DNA of 64,000 nucleotides, from positions 620,341 through 684,340 of the forward strand of contig NZ_LISW01000003.1 of assembly GCF_001905735.1 (NCBI RefSeq), written 5' to 3'. Source of the stretch: Streptomyces sp. CB01249 (GTDB lineage: Bacteria > Actinomycetota > Actinomycetes > Streptomycetales > Streptomycetaceae). The notes beneath the pieces are model-generated. The model was not told where the DNA came from. It saw only the letters and a program-made list of their open reading frames with translations, and did no database searches. Positions 60,629 to 64,000 of the stretch are shown piece by piece. The position numbers were made by a program, and so were the translations under genes. Position 1 is the stretch's first letter, and every line of letters begins with the position of its first letter.

Positions 60629-61387
60629 GTGGTGTTGAAGCCCGAACCGACCGCGCCGTTCCACTCGGTGCAGTACGCCCTTCGCGTTCTCGAAACGGTC
60701 TCCAAGCACGGCAGCGGGGTCACCGAGGCCCAGCTCTCCCGGGAGACGGGGCTGCCCGTCGGCCACCTCACCTCCCTGCTGCTGACGCTGCGCCGCGAGG
60801 GCTACGTCGAACAGATCACCGACGGGGCGTACGTCATCGGCGCCTCGCTGCTGCTCCTCGGCTCGGGCGCGGCCCGCCGCCAGGCCCTGGAGTCCAAGCT
60901 CCAGCAGACCCTGGCCCAGCTCCGCGACTCGGTCGGCGCGGCGGTCTACATCAGCCGGTACGTCGACGGCGAGATCCGCGTGACGCAGTACGCCGACAGC
61001 CCGCTCACCCCGGCGGTCAACGAGTGGGTGGACTTCAGGTCGGCGGCGCACGCCTCGGCGATCGGCAAGTGCCTGCTGACCCAGCTCGACCAGAACGGCC
61101 GCCGCGACCACATCGCCCGGCACAAGACGCCCCGGCTGACCTCGCGGACGATCACCAGCGAGAAGGTCCTCTTCTCCAAGCTGGACAGCCAGCCGGCCAC
61201 GGTCCCGGTCCTCGACCTCCAGGAGTACGCGGTCGGCACGGTGTGCGCGGCGGTGCCGCTGACGGCCGGGTCGTCGGCGGGCTGCCTGGCGCTGTCGATG
61301 CCGGTGAAGGACGCCCACCGGCTGCGCGCGGCGGCGGACACCCTGAACCGGCGCGCGGCCCCGATGCTGCTGTCGCTGGCGCTGTAG
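60629..61387 (+). CDS. IclR-family transcriptional regulator
   Basis: 252 residues from GTG 60629 with a GGGGGAAG ribosome site. The N-terminal winged helix (about 12-70) reads ALRVLETVSKHGSGVTEAQLSRETGLPVGHLTSLL. A C-terminal GAF-like effector domain follows (SAAHASAIGKCLLTQL and YAVGTVCAAVPL). Placed after the ehu operon, it is a likely regulator of ectoine or amino-acid uptake; no operator could be assigned. Confidence 0.88.
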   Translation: MVLKPEPTAPFHSVQYALRVLETVSKHGSGVTEAQLSRETGLPVGHLTSLLLTLRREGYVEQITDGAYVIGASLLLLGSGAARRQALESKLQQTLAQLRDSVGAAVYISRYVDGEIRVTQYADSPLTPAVNEWVDFRSAAHASAIGKCLLTQLDQNGRRDHIARHKTPRLTSRTITSEKVLFSKLDSQPATVPVLDLQEYAVGTVCAAVPLTAGSSAGCLALSMPVKDAHRLRAAADTLNRRAAPMLLSLAL

Positions 61388-61440
61388 AGCCACTGGTCAT
61401 CAGCACCCCTCCGGACCAGGTATTATTTTCACGTCAGCAG

Positions 61441-61514
61441 GCGCCGCTAGCTCAGTTGGTTAGAGCAGCTGACTCTTAATCAGCGGGTCCGGGGTTCGAG
61501 TCCCTGGCGGCGCA
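61441..61514 (+). tRNA. tRNA-Lys (anticodon CTT), copy 2
   Basis: All 74 bases are identical to the copy at 51306-51379, and the 10 bp directly upstream (ACGTCAGCAG) is also shared. Same pairing and CTT anticodon. Confidence 0.97.
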
Positions 61515-61520
61515 CAGACA

Positions 61521-61569
61521 ACGCACGAGGCGGTTTCCGTATCCACGGAGACCGCCTCGTGCGTTTTGT
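61521..61569 (+). terminator. Terminator after tRNA-Lys copy 2
   Basis: A 14-bp perfect stem ACGCACGAGGCGGT / ACCGCCTCGTGCGT, with an inner TCCGT/ACGGA stem, followed by TTTTG. Confidence 0.93.
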
Positions 61570-61615
61570 GCTGCCCGCAGGCATGTACGAACGTTTTACA
61601 CAGTCGTACTAGACA

Positions 61616-61630
61616 GCTGTTTTAAACAGC
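61616..61630. promoter_or_regulatory. Candidate operator before the MFS transporter gene
   Basis: GCTGTTTTAAACAGC is a 15-bp palindrome with a single central base, ending 15 bp before the MFS start. The surrounding 61590-61640 is AT-rich for this genome and has a second inverted repeat (GTACGA ... TCGTAC, 61585-61609). This is typical of TetR- or MarR-controlled exporters, but no regulator gene is adjacent. Confidence 0.55.
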
Positions 61631-61645
61631 CGTATATTCCTTGGC

Positions 61646-63196
61646 ATGACGAACCCCACGAGCACCACCGCCGCCCCCGGCGCACTCGCCGGCCGTCGGG
61701 AGTGGACCGCCTTCCTGGTCCTGCTCCTCCCCCTCCTCCTCGTCTCGATGGACGTCTCCGTCCTCTTCTTCGCGATCCCGTCCATCGACCGGGACCTCGC
61801 CCCCAGCGCGACGCAGCAGCTGTGGATCTTCGATGTGTACGCCTTCGCCCTGGCCGGCCTCCTCATCACGATGGGCTCCCTGGGCGACCGCATCGGCCGC
61901 CGCAAGCTGCTGATGATCGGGGCGCTCGCCTTCGGCGCCGCGTCGGTCTGCGCGGCCTACGCGAACAGCCCGGAGATGCTGATCGCGGCCCGGGCGGTCC
62001 TCGGGATCGGCGGGGCGACGCTGATGCCCTCGACCATCGGGCTCGTGCGCAACATGTTCCGGAACGAGCAGCAGCGGGCGAAGGCGATCGGCATCTGGTC
62101 GGGCGCCATGGCCGGCGGGGTGGCGCTCGGCTCGGTGCTCAGCGGGGTGATGCTCCAGCACTTCTGGTGGGGCTCGGTCTTCCTGATCAACGTGCCCGCG
62201 ATGGTGCTGCTGCTGGTGCTCGTGCCGCTGCTGGTCCCGGAGTTCAAGGACCCGAACCCGGGCCGCTTCGACTTCCTGAGCGTCCCGCTGTCCATGGGTG
62301 CGGTGCTCCCGGTGGTCTACGGCATCAAGGAGAGCGCCGCCCACGGGTTCGACATCGCCTGGGCCGCGGTGATCGCCGCCGGGCTGGCCGTCGGCTGGGT
62401 CTTCGTCCACCGGCAGCGGACCCGCTCCGACGCGATGATCAGCCGGGAGCTGTTCCGGGGCCGCGGCTTCGGCACCGGGATCGGGCTCAACGCGCTGGCC
62501 GCCTTCGCCATGATGGGCTCGGCCTTCTTCACCACCCAGTACCTGCAGTCGGTGCTCGGCATGAGCACGATGGAGGCCGCGCTGTGGAGCCTGGCCCCGT
62601 CCCTGGCGGTCGGCGCCGCGGCGCCCGCGGCAACCGCGCTCGCCCAGCGGGTCCAGCGGGCGTACGTGGTCTGCGGCGGGTTCGTCGTCGGGGCGGCCGG
62701 CTTCGGGGTCTTCACGCTGGCCGGGACCGACTCGCTGGTCCTGCTGCTGATCGGCTCGGCCGTGATGAGCAGCGGCATCGTCGCGGTGATGGCGCTCGTC
62801 TCGGACATGGCGATGGCCGTCAGCCCGCCGGAGAAGGCCGGCTCGGCCGCCTCGCTCCTGGAGACCGGGCAGGAGTTCGGCGGAGCGCTGGGCATGGCCC
62901 TGCTGGGCGCCGTCGCCACCGCGGTCTACCGGGCGGACATGCCCGCCTCCGCCCCCGAGGTCGCCCGCAAGACCCTGCCGGGCGCGCTGACCACCGGCGA
63001 CCACTCGCTGATCGCGATCGGCCAGGACGCCTTCGTGCACAGCATGCGGTACGCCTCGGTGACCGGGTCCCTGGTCCTGCTGACCGGTGCGGTGCTCGCG
63101 GCGACCCTGCTGCGCCGGGCGACCCGGCCGGCGGCCGCCGCCGAGGAGCCCGCCGCCGAGTCGCCGGCCACGGCCCCGGTCCCGGTCCAGGTGTGA
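61646..63196 (+). CDS. MFS drug-efflux transporter, DHA2 (14-TM, QacA/EmrB-like) family
   Basis: 516 residues with about 14 hydrophobic helices. DHA2 signatures: SMDVSVLFFAIPSIDRDL (motif D1), GSLGDRIGRRKLLMIG (motif A) and GIWSGAMAGGVALGSVLSGVML (motif C, antiporter). The C-terminus is Ala/Pro-rich. It should export drugs or cationic compounds with proton uptake. The palindromic operator upstream suggests substrate-induced expression. Confidence 0.92.
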   Translation: MTNPTSTTAAPGALAGRREWTAFLVLLLPLLLVSMDVSVLFFAIPSIDRDLAPSATQQLWIFDVYAFALAGLLITMGSLGDRIGRRKLLMIGALAFGAASVCAAYANSPEMLIAARAVLGIGGATLMPSTIGLVRNMFRNEQQRAKAIGIWSGAMAGGVALGSVLSGVMLQHFWWGSVFLINVPAMVLLLVLVPLLVPEFKDPNPGRFDFLSVPLSMGAVLPVVYGIKESAAHGFDIAWAAVIAAGLAVGWVFVHRQRTRSDAMISRELFRGRGFGTGIGLNALAAFAMMGSAFFTTQYLQSVLGMSTMEAALWSLAPSLAVGAAAPAATALAQRVQRAYVVCGGFVVGAAGFGVFTLAGTDSLVLLLIGSAVMSSGIVAVMALVSDMAMAVSPPEKAGSAASLLETGQEFGGALGMALLGAVATAVYRADMPASAPEVARKTLPGALTTGDHSLIAIGQDAFVHSMRYASVTGSLVLLTGAVLAATLLRRATRPAAAAEEPAAESPATAPVPVQV

Positions 63197-63210
63197 CGCG
63201 TACCGGCACG

Positions 63211-63249
63211 GCGAAACCCCGGAGAGTCCTCGGACTCCCCGGGGTTCGC
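63211..63249. terminator. Bidirectional terminator between MFS and LPMO genes
   Basis: GCGAAACCCCGGAGAGTCC pairs imperfectly with GGACTCCCCGGGGTTCGC around a short loop, in the 83-bp gap between convergent genes. Confidence 0.8.
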
Positions 63250-63279
63250 CGCGTCAGGACCACACGTCAGAACCGCACG

Positions 63280-63870
63280 TCAGAACTGCACGTCCGAGCA
63301 CGCGTAGAACGCGTTGGCCGTGTCCGCGATGTTCCAGACGCTCAGGATGATGTGCTTCCCGGACTTCTGGGTCGGGATGGTGCCCTGCTGGGTCAGCGTC
63401 GCCGGGGGCTGCTGGTTGTTGTACGGCACCGTCATGAACGGCTGCGGCTCCAGGTCGGCCCGGGTGAGCGGCTTGGTGGGGTCCCAGCCGTCCTTGGTGA
63501 TGTAGTAGCGGAAGTCCGTCGTGGCGTGGCGGGCGGTGAACTGCCAGCGGAAGCTGAAGCCCTGACCGGCGGTCACCTTGGTGGCGGGCCAGTTGCCGCC
63601 GCGCGGGTCGTCCAGCTGGGCGAACTCGCCGTGGCCACCGGAGCAGATCGCCCCGTCGGCCGGCCCGGCCGCCGGGAAGCCCTTCGGTCCCTCGACGCTC
63701 TGCGGCTCCCACTGGATGTTGCCGCAGCCGGTCACCGTGCCGTTGGCGCACAGCTTCTGACGGCTGATCGGGCTGTCCGTGTAGCCGTGGCTGCTGGCGC
63801 TGCTCGTCGCGAACATCGAGACGCCCGCTACCGCAAGGCCGACCAGGGCCGCGCTTGCCTTCATACGCAT
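63280..63870 (-). CDS. Secreted AA10 lytic polysaccharide monooxygenase (chitin-binding type)
   Basis: 196 residues from ATG 63870 with GGAG 9 nt upstream. The signal peptide ends SSASS before His28 (HGYTDSP), so the mature protein would start with the copper-binding histidine essential for LPMOs; the second copper histidine is in FTARHATTDFRYY. Single-domain, four or more cysteines, no extra binding module. It oxidatively cleaves crystalline chitin (or cellulose), helping the GH18 and GH20 enzymes in this window. A DasR-like operator lies about 70 bp upstream. Confidence 0.92.
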   Translation of the reverse strand: MRMKASAALVGLAVAGVSMFATSSASSHGYTDSPISRQKLCANGTVTGCGNIQWEPQSVEGPKGFPAAGPADGAICSGGHGEFAQLDDPRGGNWPATKVTAGQGFSFRWQFTARHATTDFRYYITKDGWDPTKPLTRADLEPQPFMTVPYNNQQPPATLTQQGTIPTQKSGKHIILSVWNIADTANAFYACSDVQF

Positions 63871-63936
63871 GAGATGTCGCTCCTCGGATCGTGGGGGGAG
63901 TGGGGATTCCATGAGCACAGCTGCGTACGCGCGTTC

Positions 63937-63952
63937 TGCGGTCTAGACCAAG
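63937..63952. promoter_or_regulatory. DasR-like operator (dre) upstream of the LPMO gene
   Basis: TGCGGTCTAGACCAAG contains the complete GGTCTAGACC core of the dre consensus, 67-82 bp before the LPMO start; it also fits the general chitin-gene pattern of paired TGGTCT half-sites, with another CAGACCA at 63984-63990. Confidence 0.62.
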
Positions 63953-64000
63953 ACTTAGATTATTGCCGTGCCTTGACCATGTCCAGACCAATGAGCGCAG

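Noticed and set aside
51306..61514. Integrative element bounded by tRNA-Lys attachment sites
   Set aside because: Both tRNAs are complete, no integrase, excisionase, replication or transfer gene lies between them, and the enclosed genes have ordinary core-like composition.
1..64000. CRISPR arrays, insertion sequences, rRNA
   Set aside because: No regularly spaced direct repeats, transposase-like proteins or rRNA segments were seen on reading both strands.

Overview
The window is high-GC actinobacterial chromosome, almost certainly Streptomyces. It carries adpA with its in-frame TTA codon next to an oligoribonuclease gene, a CebR-controlled cellobiose operon with perfect 14-bp boxes, DasR-type operators, a DmdR-type iron box, and the gene order acyl-CoA carboxylase - HMG-CoA lyase - acdH - desE - hexosaminidase - glmS - adpA - ornA - ceb - bglC - cdgA. 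From memory this order runs parallel to the SCO277x-SCO283x core region of S. coelicolor. I saw no insertion sequence, prophage, integrase or CRISPR array.

Layout. 1-7095: end of a cation-efflux gene, a phosphatase-like gene, and a two-gene glycan locus. That locus is a cellulose-synthase-like GT2 followed by an AT3-SGNH-GH16 fusion, with two DasR-like sites upstream. 6466-13055: a TetR regulator divergent from a leucine/isovalerate degradation operon (carboxylase beta and alpha subunits, HMG-CoA lyase, acyl-CoA dehydrogenase). 13117-16002: a large eCIS-core (DUF4157) protein with a C-terminal ADP-ribosyltransferase and a TTA codon. 16054-21360: iron-boxed siderophore-binding lipoprotein, GH20 hexosaminidase with a DasR site, and glmS. 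21507-24946: universal stress protein, adpA, orn, tRNA-His. 25004-27148: small accessory genes. 27204-33639: cebR, bglC, cebG, cebF, cebE and three CebR boxes. 34057-36709: GntR regulator and leuA with a Leu-rich leader peptide and attenuator. 36861-42096: GH18 chitinase, a two-component system, a secreted protein and a spermidine-synthase-like enzyme. 42166-45057: XRE/TPR regulator with a divergent small gene, and a histidine phosphatase. 45058-51315: PAP2 protein, then a tightly overlapping operon of Fe-S PD-(D/E)XK nuclease, unknown protein and SF1 helicase, then two small genes. 51306-61514: two identical tRNA-Lys genes bracket an M6 protease, the GGDEF/EAL protein CdgA, a flavin oxidoreductase, a maleate-isomerase-like enzyme and an ectoine-type (ehu) ABC transporter with an IclR regulator. 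61646-63952: an MFS exporter and a secreted AA10 LPMO with a DasR site.

Themes. Amino-sugar and chitin use (hexosaminidase, chitinase, LPMO, glmS, DasR-like operators) and cellobiose uptake (CebR) sit beside the developmental regulators AdpA and CdgA. In my reading, the only two genes with TTA codons are adpA and the eCIS-ART toxin-like gene, so the toxin should depend on bldA. Least explained are the eCIS-ART protein, the AT3-SGNH-GH16 fusion beside the GT2, and the nuclease/unknown/helicase operon.
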